Source of the DNA: an uncultured Lachnospiraceae bacterium
GTDB lineage: Bacteria; Bacillota_A; Clostridia; Lachnospirales; Lachnospiraceae
Direction of reading: 5' to 3'
Length of the DNA stretch: 14,090 nucleotides
Assembly (NCBI GenBank): GCA_910587905.1
Contig: CAJUOF010000218.1
Span: 1 to 14,090, forward strand
Numbering within the stretch: position 1 is the first letter of the stretch; every line of letters begins with the position of its first letter. The notes beneath the pieces were generated by a model. It was not told where the DNA came from, searched no databases, and saw nothing but the letters and a program-made list of their open reading frames with translations. Below are positions 1-7,779 of this stretch, in pieces. Both the position numbers and the translations under genes were made by a program.

Positions 1-125
1 GTCTGGAGTTTTGCGACCATGTCAATCTGTTTGATGTCCATATCTTTCCGTAATTTTGCGATATTTTTCCCAATATCTATGTCATTTACCTGTATGATTC
101 GATCAATGCTTTCTTGGTTTTTCAT
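1..125 (-). CDS. XRE/Cro-CI family DNA-binding regulator, N-terminal part only
   Basis: The gene reads leftwards from an ATG at 125-123 and leaves the window after 41 codons, so only its N-terminus is visible. A strong GGAGGAG ribosome binding site at 135-141 on the minus strand fixes this start. The peptide opens MKNQESIDRI and runs into IGKNIAKLRKDMDIKQIDMV, which has the first helices of a Cro/CI-type helix-turn-helix (basic K-LR pattern, then a Q-x-D-hydrophobic helix). Proteins of this family bind short inverted repeats and commonly repress their own and a divergent promoter. It is transcribed away from the accessory operon and shares a roughly 200-bp control region that holds ATTGCA/TGCAAT half-sites. 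Without the C-terminal half I cannot tell a simple repressor from a phage CI-like or antitoxin-type protein. Confidence 0.7.
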   Translation of the reverse strand, partial: MKNQESIDRIIQVNDIDIGKNIAKLRKDMDIKQIDMVAKLQ

Positions 126-130
126 AGAAT

Positions 131-191
131 ATTGCTCCTCCATGCAATATTTTATTGGGATTTAAAAAAGATAATTGCACGAAAATGCAAT
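131..191. promoter_or_regulatory. Candidate operator: repeated ATTGCA/TGCAAT half-sites
   Basis: Two inverted repeats of the same hexamer lie between the XRE gene and the operon. One is ATTGCA at 174-179 with TGCAAT at 186-191 (perfect arms, 6-base spacer). The other is ATTGC at 131-135 with GCAAT at 144-148 and flanks the ribosome binding site of the XRE gene. The first pair straddles the spacer of the candidate plus-strand promoter. Repeated palindromic half-sites beside an XRE gene are what an autoregulatory operator looks like; binding itself is inferred. Confidence 0.5.
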
Positions 192-203
192 AAATGATAT
201 TAT
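175..203 (+). promoter_or_regulatory. Candidate sigma-A promoter for the accessory operon
   Basis: TTGCAC (175-180), a 17-base spacer and TATTAT (198-203) read towards the operon. A TATAAT at 207-212 is an alternative -10 but has no well-spaced -35. The ATTGCA palindrome overlaps the -35 and spacer, so a bound repressor would block polymerase. The transcript would have a leader of roughly 110 bases before the first in-frame ATG at 324. Confidence 0.45.
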
Positions 204-302
204 AACTATAATACAGGAAGAAGAATGTCTTTTCGGCACGAGAACAATTTTGTGGGATTTTCTTTTTGTTTCTAAAGGAAAACACGGTTGTGATTTACAA
301 AG

Positions 303-317
303 AGACAGATTCTGTCT
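303..317. repeat. 15-bp perfect palindrome just upstream of the truncated gene
   Basis: AGACAGA-T-TCTGTCT has 7-bp perfect arms around a single base. It ends six bases before the ATG at 324, close to where helicase similarity begins. It may be an operator, or a trace of the event that removed the 5' half of the gene. No function can be read from it alone. Confidence 0.4.
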
Positions 318-323
318 AACTTC

Positions 324-2075
324 ATGCAGAGGGGGAATGTTTCGAATTATAACCAGATTGCCTTCTTGTTCCGCTCTGTGAAGAGTGAGGAGGCCGTGGA
401 GATCGGGACGTATCTGGAAGAAAACGGGATCCCGGTTTATTCGCCGAGATCGGAATTGTTTTTTGAGAGGAAAGAGGTCAAGCAGCTTTTGGGATGTCTG
501 CTTCGGTGTTTCCGGAGCTACCTATGCGATCTGAAGTACAATCACTTCCGATCTGGATATGTTATTTCCGATAAAATGAGACGGTATTATATAGGGTGTC
601 TGGGAGCGTCGCGCGATCTTCTAAAGGCCAATGCCGGCCTGAACGATTATCTGAGAAGGACGGAGCAGAGAATATGCGACTTGCAGGAAGAGTCGGACTT
701 CGGCTTGCTGGATATTTTTTATCATCTCATTGCCTTTGAACCGTTTTGCTCTTACATGCAGGTGGATTTGAAAGCGAATGTGGTCAGCCAGCGTGCGGCC
801 AGAAATCTTTTGGAGCTTTCCAGAATGCTCTCCCACTATTCTTCACTGCATCAGAGGTATCACCTGTCGAAAGACGACACGGTGGCTATGGAATTTTTCA
901 ACATATATCTGAAATATCTGTGTGAAGACGGGATCGGTGAATACGAAGATGAGTCAAAGTATGCGCCAAAAGGCTGTGTATCCTTTATGACGATCCATCA
1001 GTCCAAAGGCCTGGAATTTCCGGTCGTGGTGACGGGATCTCTCGTAAATGTCCCCAAGAGGGCTCCGGATCCGCTGTTATATTTGGCAGAAAGCCGTTAT
1101 TTCCACAGGAGTCCCTTTGAACCTCTGGCGGATATCAAATTTTTTGATTTCTGGCGCCTGTACTATACGGCTTTTTCACGGGCTCAGAATCTGCTGGTTT
1201 TGGCGGCCAAAAAGAGGGACGGCAAATATTTCGGCAATTGGCTGCGGGCGCTTCCGGATATCGAAGCGTTTAGGGAAACCTGTATGTTTTCAGCGGTAAA
1301 GACCTTCCGTTACAAGCGGGTGTATTCTTTTACCTCACATGTCTCTGTATATGACGGGTGTCCGAAGCAGTATCAATATTATAAGGAATATGGGTTTGCG
1401 CAGGACCAGATGTTCCATACTTCGGTCGGCTCTCTGGTCCATGCAACTCTGGAGGACGTCAACAGGTGCATTCTCGGAGGAAATCCGGATTTTGTGACGG
1501 AAGCGTCCATCGAAAAGTGGTTTTTGATGAATGATCAGAGCATGCGGGAACAGACAGGATATTTTTTATCGGACGAACAGAGGAAGCATGCACTGCGGCA
1601 GGTGCTCTGTTATTACCGTTGCCGGAAGAACGAACTGGGAAAGGTCTGGAAAGCAGAAGAAGAGATTCATCTGGTGCTGCCGGAATCTATCCTGCAGGGA
1701 GTGGTCGACCTGATTGAGGGACAGGGGGATACCGTGGAAATCCTTGATTATAAAACGGGGCCGAAGCCGGATATCGAAGGGCATCCGGAGCGGGTTGCCC
1801 ATTACAGAAAGCAGTTGGAGATCTATGCGTATCTGGTGGAAAAGAAATACGGAAAAAAGGTCGGCCGGATGCATCTGTATTATACAAATGCACAGGATCA
1901 AGATCCGCTCATTTCCTTTGAATGGACAAGGAATGCGGTCGAGCAGACGGTGGACGAGGTGTCGGAAACCATCCGGAAGATTGAGAAGAAGGATTTTGAC
2001 GGGGATGTCACGAATGATTATGCCTGTAAATTCTGCGATATGAAGTATCTGTGTAAAAAGGCAGTGGTTTTATAA
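324..2075 (+). pseudogene. 5'-truncated UvrD-type helicase fused to RecB-like Fe-S nuclease
   Basis: This 583-residue frame starts at the 2A domain of a UvrD/AddA-type SF1 helicase (NQIAFLFRSVKS, then NGIPVYSPR and FFERKEVK). It keeps motif V-like VSFMTIHQSKGLEF (219-232) and motif VI YYTAFSRA (280-287). The Walker A, DExx motif and rest of domain 1A are absent, so it cannot hydrolyse ATP. The C-terminal half is a complete-looking PD-(D/E)XK nuclease: H373, D462, D475-Y-K477 and QLEIY (497-501), with a Cys set C346, C568, C571, C577 matching the 4Fe-4S clamp of AddB and Cas4-like nucleases. The in-frame ATG at 324 has no convincing ribosome binding site and a stop lies in frame at 291-293. 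There are no internal stops, so the loss is recent or the nuclease half is still used. I call it a remnant; a working stand-alone nuclease is the alternative. Confidence 0.75.
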
Positions 2076-2086
2076 AGGAGGAGTAT

Positions 2087-3463
2087 ATGGCCATCTGTGT
2101 GAAATGTGGAAAAGAATCCGATTCTTGTCTGTGTGATTCCTGTAAACCTGGAACGGATATCGAGGCGCTTTGCCGGGAAATTCTCGCATACAAGCCGGAA
2201 GACGGAGGAAATCCTTTGTGGGAACAGATCAGCGGCGAACTGGAAAATCCTTATCATTTCCATAACCTGGTATTTGTATTCAGCGAGGAACTGCCGGAGC
2301 CGAGAAACGAATATATGCGGGTTATGTGTTTTGTGGGAGGCTCTGCCAATATAATGAAAAGCAGCCGCCCTTGGTTTTACGAGGTGTATGAGAGAGTGAA
2401 AGAGCATGCAGGTCTGACGGAAGAGGAACGCATGCGTCTGCACGGAATTGCCCTGGGAGCGTATTTGATGGATTATGAATATGAGAAAGCGGAGACGGTG
2501 GCATCGCTGCTGGGCGAGTCGGAAAAACTTCCGTGGCAGGCATACGAGAATATGGCGGATTTCTATACCAAGACACGCCGCTATGACCGGGCGGAAGCAG
2601 TGATTGCAAATGCGAGGCGGTTGTTTGCGGGTGAGGCTTATATCACGGATCGGATGAGGGAGCGGGAAGAGGAGAATCAAAAACAGAGAGAGAAGGAAAA
2701 AGAGGGAAAAGCTTATCTGCCGAATCCGAAGGAGGGGCGTGAAGAGGCTCGCAGGAAGTATGGGGATTTTCTGGAATCCATCGGAATTGAGGCGCAGATA
2801 CCGGCTCCCAAGAAAAAGCGATCGGAAAGCATTCCGAAGGGTTTGTATCCAGATCCGGCAGAGACCAGAGATGCGGACTTTGACACATTTGTGGCCTTTG
2901 ACCTGGAGACCACAGGGATCAATCCCAAGTGGGATGAGATCATTGAAATCGGTGCGGTGAAGGTGGTCGGAGGCACAGTAAACGAGACGGCGGAGTTTAC
3001 GTTCCAGGAATTGGTTAAGCCGGCTAAGAAAAAGATAACGGAGGAGATCGAAGGGCTGACCGGGATTTCCCCGGATGACGTGAAGCATGCACGCCGGGAG
3101 AAGGATGTACTCTCTGATTTTCTGGAATTTGCAGGAAATGAGGTTCTGGTGGGATTCAATTGCATCCAGTTTGACAGCCGGTTCCTGAAACGGGCGGGAA
3201 GGCACAGCCAGATCATGATTAAGAATCTATATTTTGACGTGATGCGGTATGCCGAGCGGTTTAAGGAGAGACTTGGGCTCAGTGGCAATCAGGTGTCTTT
3301 GGAGAAGCTTTCGGCACAGCTGGGGATCAAAAATCCCCGGGCACACCGGGCGCTGGCGGATGCCATTACCACGGCAAAGGCGTTCCTAAAGCTGAAAGAG
3401 ATGGACGACGGCACAGGAGAGCAGAGCGTGGAGGAGCTTTTGGAGGATCTGGATAACTGGTAA
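2087..3463 (+). CDS. DEDDh 3'-5' exonuclease with N-terminal zinc ribbon (DnaQ-like)
   Basis: 458 residues, started by an AAGGAGGAG ribosome binding site, 11 bases after the preceding stop. The N-terminus carries a small Cys cluster (C4, C7, C14, C16, C19) suggesting a zinc ribbon. Residues about 60-190 are helical and resemble tetratricopeptide-type repeats, followed by a charged linker (about 190-265). The C-terminal domain is a DnaQ/RNase T-type exonuclease with Exo I D272-L-E274, Exo II N358 and D363, and Exo III H420 and D425, the complete DEDDh set. Enzymes of this fold remove nucleotides from 3' ends of DNA or RNA with two metal ions. The architecture differs from the DNA polymerase III epsilon subunit, so a dedicated accessory role with the neighbouring nuclease and helicase is likely. 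The substrate is unknown. Confidence 0.85.
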   Translation: MAICVKCGKESDSCLCDSCKPGTDIEALCREILAYKPEDGGNPLWEQISGELENPYHFHNLVFVFSEELPEPRNEYMRVMCFVGGSANIMKSSRPWFYEVYERVKEHAGLTEEERMRLHGIALGAYLMDYEYEKAETVASLLGESEKLPWQAYENMADFYTKTRRYDRAEAVIANARRLFAGEAYITDRMREREEENQKQREKEKEGKAYLPNPKEGREEARRKYGDFLESIGIEAQIPAPKKKRSESIPKGLYPDPAETRDADFDTFVAFDLETTGINPKWDEIIEIGAVKVVGGTVNETAEFTFQELVKPAKKKITEEIEGLTGISPDDVKHARREKDVLSDFLEFAGNEVLVGFNCIQFDSRFLKRAGRHSQIMIKNLYFDVMRYAERFKERLGLSGNQVSLEKLSAQLGIKNPRAHRALADAITTAKAFLKLKEMDDGTGEQSVEELLEDLDNW

Positions 3464-3652
3464 ATGGCCCCGTTGATGGCTAATGACCATCTGAACTATA
3501 CAGCCAGAGTGGAAAAAGTGATACCGGTTTCCAAAAGAAACAAGCATGCAAAGAGTGCTGTTGTTGCAGTCGAGATTGATGCAGAATACAGTGAGAAGGA
3601 AATTCCGGTTGAAATGTTCACGAATAGAATAGAGGATAAAAAAGTTGATTGA
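3464..3652 (+). CDS. 62-residue protein, fragment of a HIRAN-like domain
   Basis: The ATG follows the exonuclease stop codon directly; a second in-frame ATG lies at 3476. No strong ribosome binding site is visible, so translation probably depends on coupling. The stretch YTARVEKVIPVSKR (from residue 12) resembles YCMAIVESVEPLSKR in the 1092-residue protein downstream (residues 222-236), and both continue into an alternating hydrophobic strand (AVVAVEI and ALLDVRI). In that larger protein this stretch ends a HIRAN-like segment that starts about 50 residues earlier, which is missing here. The simplest reading is a leftover C-terminal piece of a second HIRAN-like domain, perhaps once fused to the exonuclease. 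HIRAN domains bind 3' single-stranded DNA ends in HLTF-type proteins. A functional short protein is not excluded. Confidence 0.5.
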   Translation: MAPLMANDHLNYTARVEKVIPVSKRNKHAKSAVVAVEIDAEYSEKEIPVEMFTNRIEDKKVD

Positions 3653-3674
3653 GGCCATAAGACGCAAATATAGA
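3645..3674 (+). promoter_or_regulatory. Weak candidate promoter upstream of the WYL gene
   Basis: TTGATT (3645-3650), an 18-base spacer and TATAGA (3669-3674) lie 48 bases before the WYL gene, each box matching 4 of 6 consensus bases. The 70-base gap here is the largest inside the cluster, and the leader repeats GGACAGG twice (3692-3698, 3709-3715). An internal promoter for the regulator is plausible but unproven. Confidence 0.25.
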
Positions 3675-3722
3675 AAAGTGAAAAGTTAAGCGGACAGGAG
3701 AAGGGAAAGGACAGGGGGGAGT

Positions 3723-4466
3723 TTGGACAAAAAGGTGGAACGGATGCTCGACCTGTATAACCGGGTACTTGGCGGCGAAGTGCTCGTCAAAAAAAAGGAA
3801 GCGGCAAGATATGGGGTAAATAAACGGTCAATCCAGAGGGATATAGAGGATATCCGTACTTATCTTGCCAATGCCTCGGAATCAGAAAGAGAATTGGCGT
3901 ATGACCGTAAAAAAAGAGGCTATGTGCTGGTGGATCATTCCAGAGAGAATCTCAGCAACAGTGAAATTTTGACGGTGTGTAAGATCCTTCTGGAAAGCCG
4001 CTCGCTGGTAAAAGAAGAGATGTACCCAATCATCGACAAGCTTCTCCAGTGCTGCGTTCCCTACGGTAATTACAAAAAGGTGGCAAATTTGATCGGGAAT
4101 GAAAAGTTTCATTATCTGGAACCGCATCACGGAAAGAAATTTGTAGACACCATGTGGGATATCAGCAGTGCGGTCTATGAGCATCGGCTGATGCGAATCC
4201 GATATCAGAAGTTAAAAGCTCCGGACAAGGTCATGAGATTGATCCAGCCAGTGGGGATCATGTTTTCAGAATATTATTTTTATTTGTGCGCCTATATTTC
4301 TGTCAGCGAGGAGATGCCGGATGTTCCGAAACGTCCCTTTCCTACGATTTACCGGATCGATCGCATTGCGGAATTTGAGATTTTGGCGGAGGTGTATGGG
4401 AGCGGAGTGGACATGTGGCTTAGGGGCCAGGGGGATTTGGTTGAGATGGATTTGGGAGGAGTTTAG
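3723..4466 (+). CDS. HTH and WYL-domain transcriptional regulator, short form
   Basis: 247 residues from a TTG. An ATG at 3744 with AGGTGG in front is the alternative start; I kept TTG because KKVERMLDLYNRVL matches the usual start of the winged helix, although its GGGGGAG lies only one base away. Residues about 5-65 form a winged helix-turn-helix (GVNKRSIQRDIEDIR as recognition helix). Residues about 145-225 are a WYL-type domain (RLIQPVGIMFSEYYFYLCAY, then IYRIDRIAEFEIL). Typical WYL regulators run above 300 residues with a C-terminal WCX extension; here only about 25 residues follow the WYL core, so WCX appears to be missing. WYL proteins often control phage-defence operons (BrxR and CapW are examples), probably by sensing a nucleic-acid ligand. 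The next gene's ATG follows its stop directly. Confidence 0.8.
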   Translation: MDKKVERMLDLYNRVLGGEVLVKKKEAARYGVNKRSIQRDIEDIRTYLANASESERELAYDRKKRGYVLVDHSRENLSNSEILTVCKILLESRSLVKEEMYPIIDKLLQCCVPYGNYKKVANLIGNEKFHYLEPHHGKKFVDTMWDISSAVYEHRLMRIRYQKLKAPDKVMRLIQPVGIMFSEYYFYLCAYISVSEEMPDVPKRPFPTIYRIDRIAEFEILAEVYGSGVDMWLRGQGDLVEMDLGGV

Positions 4467-7400
4467 ATGGCGAATTTCTGTAATTTTGAAATCCGAGCGA
4501 AGGGAAGCAAAAAGGCAGTGATTATGATTTATGCCTCCATGCCCTGCCATGAGGGCAGCGAGGTGAAATTCCAGTGTGGGACGGAAGATTCTTATGAGAT
4601 ACGTTTTGTGGGAACCTGTAACTGGTCCGTAAATTATGGCGTATCGGACACTTGGGATTTGGGCGAGATGGATTTGACGGCCTGGAGAGAAGACGAGATC
4701 TATAAAAAGGGAAACGGGCTTTGGGGATATTCCTTAAAGGCGAAATCCGGAGCGTTCCACTGTGAGATTCAGGTTCATTATTGGTCGGAAGAGTCGGAAT
4801 TTGACCAGTTTGACCAGTATGTGGATGGAAGGTGCGTCAAGCAGCGCAAGATAGAATATAATCCGGATATTTACATGTCTGACGACAAATATGCGGCGGA
4901 ATGTGCAGAATTCGATTTTAGGAATGCGGTCAATCGGGTTTATGAAGTTGGCCATATTCAAGAGCAAAATAGAAATAGGAATATCGAAACCATTAAACGG
5001 GGGGAGCGGCTGACTGTAAAATGTAGGAATCATGGAAATGGGAGAATGGAGATCGAAGTATTTTCTGGTGCTGGTCTGACTCTGGGATATCTACGTTATC
5101 CTGCTGAAAGTTTATTTGACAATATTGAATATTGTATGGCAATTGTTGAAAGCGTCGAACCGCTTTCGAAGAGAAGGATGAAAAATAGCAGGAACAGAGT
5201 TGCTTTGCTCGACGTGCGCATAGAAATGGATCCCGACAAGAGAGAGGCGTATGAGGAGGCGAAACGTAATCGAGAAGAAGAAATCAACAGAAAGAGAGAA
5301 GCGGAGGAAGGCTATTTTAACTGGAATACACTGGAATTCGTCGGCCACGAAGGCGAATATGACGAGAGCGTGGACGGGGAAGAGAGTGATCTTGAATTTA
5401 TGAGAAAGCTGTTGTCTGGTTTATCCGGAGAGACCGATCAGGAATCATCAGTGTCTGATGAAGAAGAGAAACAAAGGGAAAACATTTTATCACAGTTGGA
5501 TGATCTGATTAAGGAGGTGGAGGATGCAGCGGCAAAGGAAGGAGTCGATCTGTATCCTTCTGCGATTGGAGATACCGGATACGATTTATATTGTTGGACG
5601 TTTAATGAGGGGAAAAAGGTTTCTGGTGATGGTTGGGCTGTTTCGGTTCCAGATGGGTTTGAAGTGGCGGATACAGAGGAAGACAGGGATTTTGTGATTC
5701 GGCCCATCGGTTATGGAGAAAAAGAACTGGACAAACTTCCAATCTGTATTTTTCCGGGAATAAAACAGGCATCCATGATTCATGGAGACAGTTGGTGTCA
5801 TCATTCCAATGCCAGAAGCGGTGTTGCCGGGATAGTGGGAGTTAAAATCGCAAAAATGACAAACCAGTTTATGGGGACAGCGGCCGAAGTTTTTGCGGTC
5901 GGTTGGGATGACATTTGTGCGTATGTGCTTTTGCAGCCTACATCCGCCTTTGGAACAAAAAATGCTTATACGTATCAATGTGCGATAGTGACAGAAGAAA
6001 TCTGCCAGCAGATGAGAATACAGACCCACTTGATCACGGAAGAGCAGAAAAAGAGCCTGTCCAGATCCATAATAGGATGGCTTAAGACGTTTCGTTTCGA
6101 TAAGCCGAATCCGTCGGTCTCAAAAGTACCATTGATAGAGATTGCTTCCTGTATGGAATTACTTAAAAAAGGGAAATTGAATCAGTTTCGTGCAGCGATC
6201 GAGCAGGCAAAGAATGAATATGTGTTTACCGTGAACGGATGGTTTGAAATGCTTCGATATCATGCGGAAAATGGGCTGCTGGATTCCGATGTAGATGAAG
6301 CGGCCAGAGATGTTTTGAAACGTGGATTTGAGGTAAAGGAATATTATCTGACAAAGATAGATAGTGTGTTATCGAAGCTCAGGCAGGTGCCGATCGGCGA
6401 TTCTGTCATGAAGAGAGTTTACAAAAAGCTTCACGATTTGGATGATAATCTTACAGAAATTTACAAGACTGTTATGGAAGTTCCGGCTGTCATCCGAAGT
6501 ATTCAGAACAGATGGGAATTTGAAGAAAAGAAATTAAATCAGGCTGTTAAAAAGGTGAAGCCAGAAGACGAAGGGGGGAAAGTCAGAGAGCAAAAAAAAG
6601 CTTCGTCAAAGCAGAACTTGGTAGAAACAGAAAACAACGATCGGGCAAGTGAAATATTAAAAAAAGCGGAAGAATTATGCGGAAGTGTAGAAGAGTCCTA
6701 TTCAGAACTCATTGCAGAATGTGATGAAAATATGGATGATCTCTGGGACTTGTATTCTTGCATGTCACAAGAAAAATTTAAAAAGAATATGGAGAGAGTA
6801 CTTGGTAAGAGTTGTGAGCTTAAGAGTGGCTTTGACCCATTGATCAGGCAGATCAATAAGGACGGAAAAGAGCTTCTTGCAGAAGGAGGAGATTACCGAA
6901 CCATAAAGAAAATAAAAAATCTGATTGATGAGATTCTTCGGGGAGCAGAAGCGTATACGCGTCTGGAAGAAGAGATGCCTGATAAGATTCTTGAGGGAGA
7001 AGAAGAGCGTATAAGTCTGATTGATGAGATTTCATCTCCGAGCGACGAGATGATTCGAGGAATACAGAAGACACATTCTTATTTACCGTCTTACTTAAAG
7101 GAAATACAAAGATGGTGGTGGCGACAATATGATTCGATGCCGGAGGCGCAGGTAGAGAAGAGAAAAAGTGAAATGAATGCTGACCTGGCGCAGCTGGAAC
7201 AAATACTTTCAAATTATGCAGAAATACAAAAGAGTTTTGAGCATGATAAAAATTTGCTTGAACAAGAAATCGCTTGTACCCGACAGCGTATTTCGAAGCT
7301 TGAAGAAAACGCTGTAAGTATTGAATCTGAAGGAAATATAAAAGTACAGGAGCTTCAAGGCAAGATTTCCGGACTGAGGGAAAATAAAGCCGGCATAGAA

Positions 7401-7745
7401 AAATCTGCAGAGGGTTTGCAAAGCCAAATAAACAGGCTGTCGTTTTTCAAGTTCTCACTAAAAAAAGAACTGACGCAGAAACTTGAAGAGACAAGGGCTG
7501 GGATTTCTAAAATGACTGAGGAAATTCGGCTTGCAGAGGTTGAATGTGAATCGATCAAGAAAAAGTATCGCCTTGACAGAATAGCACTCTCTCAGAAATT
7601 AGATGATGAGAGGAATGCTTTGGCCAGTAAAAGGTCAAAGTTGTTAAGACTTTCGGAAGAACAAGAGAAATTTAACCGTGAATCAGAGATTGCTTCCACA
7701 GCGGCAGAGATTGAGAAGCTGAAAGCAGAAATTGCCGCTTTATAA
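4467..7745 (+). CDS. Uncharacterised 1092-residue multidomain protein with HIRAN-like segment and coiled-coil tail
   Basis: I do not recognise a named family for the whole protein. Its ATG abuts the WYL stop, with GGGAGGAG inside the end of that gene as ribosome binding site. Regions visible are: residues 1-165, a beta-rich domain opening MANFCNFEIRAKGSKKA with conserved-looking W and G positions; about 172-260, a HIRAN-like segment (GERL at 179-182, LGYLRYP at 206-212, then VESVEPLSKR); 260-345, an acidic charged linker; about 345-548, a globular domain containing GWAVSVPDGFEV and RDFVIRP; 555-900, mostly helical with a Lys/Glu-rich hinge near 700-730; and about 895-1092, a long coiled coil. 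No signal peptide, membrane segment or enzyme motif is seen, so it is probably a cytoplasmic scaffold or DNA-end-sensing partner of the downstream helicase. The C-terminal half is markedly AT-rich (one 60-base line at 7201 is 25% GC). Confidence 0.8.
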   Translation: MANFCNFEIRAKGSKKAVIMIYASMPCHEGSEVKFQCGTEDSYEIRFVGTCNWSVNYGVSDTWDLGEMDLTAWREDEIYKKGNGLWGYSLKAKSGAFHCEIQVHYWSEESEFDQFDQYVDGRCVKQRKIEYNPDIYMSDDKYAAECAEFDFRNAVNRVYEVGHIQEQNRNRNIETIKRGERLTVKCRNHGNGRMEIEVFSGAGLTLGYLRYPAESLFDNIEYCMAIVESVEPLSKRRMKNSRNRVALLDVRIEMDPDKREAYEEAKRNREEEINRKREAEEGYFNWNTLEFVGHEGEYDESVDGEESDLEFMRKLLSGLSGETDQESSVSDEEEKQRENILSQLDDLIKEVEDAAAKEGVDLYPSAIGDTGYDLYCWTFNEGKKVSGDGWAVSVPDGFEVADTEEDRDFVIRPIGYGEKELDKLPICIFPGIKQASMIHGDSWCHHSNARSGVAGIVGVKIAKMTNQFMGTAAEVFAVGWDDICAYVLLQPTSAFGTKNAYTYQCAIVTEEICQQMRIQTHLITEEQKKSLSRSIIGWLKTFRFDKPNPSVSKVPLIEIASCMELLKKGKLNQFRAAIEQAKNEYVFTVNGWFEMLRYHAENGLLDSDVDEAARDVLKRGFEVKEYYLTKIDSVLSKLRQVPIGDSVMKRVYKKLHDLDDNLTEIYKTVMEVPAVIRSIQNRWEFEEKKLNQAVKKVKPEDEGGKVREQKKASSKQNLVETENNDRASEILKKAEELCGSVEESYSELIAECDENMDDLWDLYSCMSQEKFKKNMERVLGKSCELKSGFDPLIRQINKDGKELLAEGGDYRTIKKIKNLIDEILRGAEAYTRLEEEMPDKILEGEEERISLIDEISSPSDEMIRGIQKTHSYLPSYLKEIQRWWWRQYDSMPEAQVEKRKSEMNADLAQLEQILSNYAEIQKSFEHDKNLLEQEIACTRQRISKLEENAVSIESEGNIKVQELQGKISGLRENKAGIEKSAEGLQSQINRLSFFKFSLKKELTQKLEETRAGISKMTEEIRLAEVECESIKKKYRLDRIALSQKLDDERNALASKRSKLLRLSEEQEKFNRESEIASTAAEIEKLKAEIAAL

Positions 7746-7779
7746 AGACGGTAACAAAAACAGATGATGAGGTGACGAT

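Noticed and set aside
224..274. 16-codon frame (MSFRHENNFVGFSFCF) after an AGGAAG in the operon leader
   Set aside because: Too short to support; could be a leader peptide or chance, and nothing conserved is visible.
2018..3205. Minus-strand open frame of 395 codons opposite the exonuclease gene
   Set aside because: Antisense shadow; the plus strand carries all DEDDh motifs and a strong ribosome binding site.
3789..3797. A AAA AAG slippery heptamer in the WYL gene
   Set aside because: A -1 shift would meet a stop within nine codons and no stimulatory hairpin or upstream Shine-Dalgarno-like element stands out; probably just Lys codons.
6592..6599. Run of eight A in the 1092-residue gene, possible phase-variation site
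   Set aside because: A single A8 tract in AT-rich Lys codons is common, and the frame is intact here.
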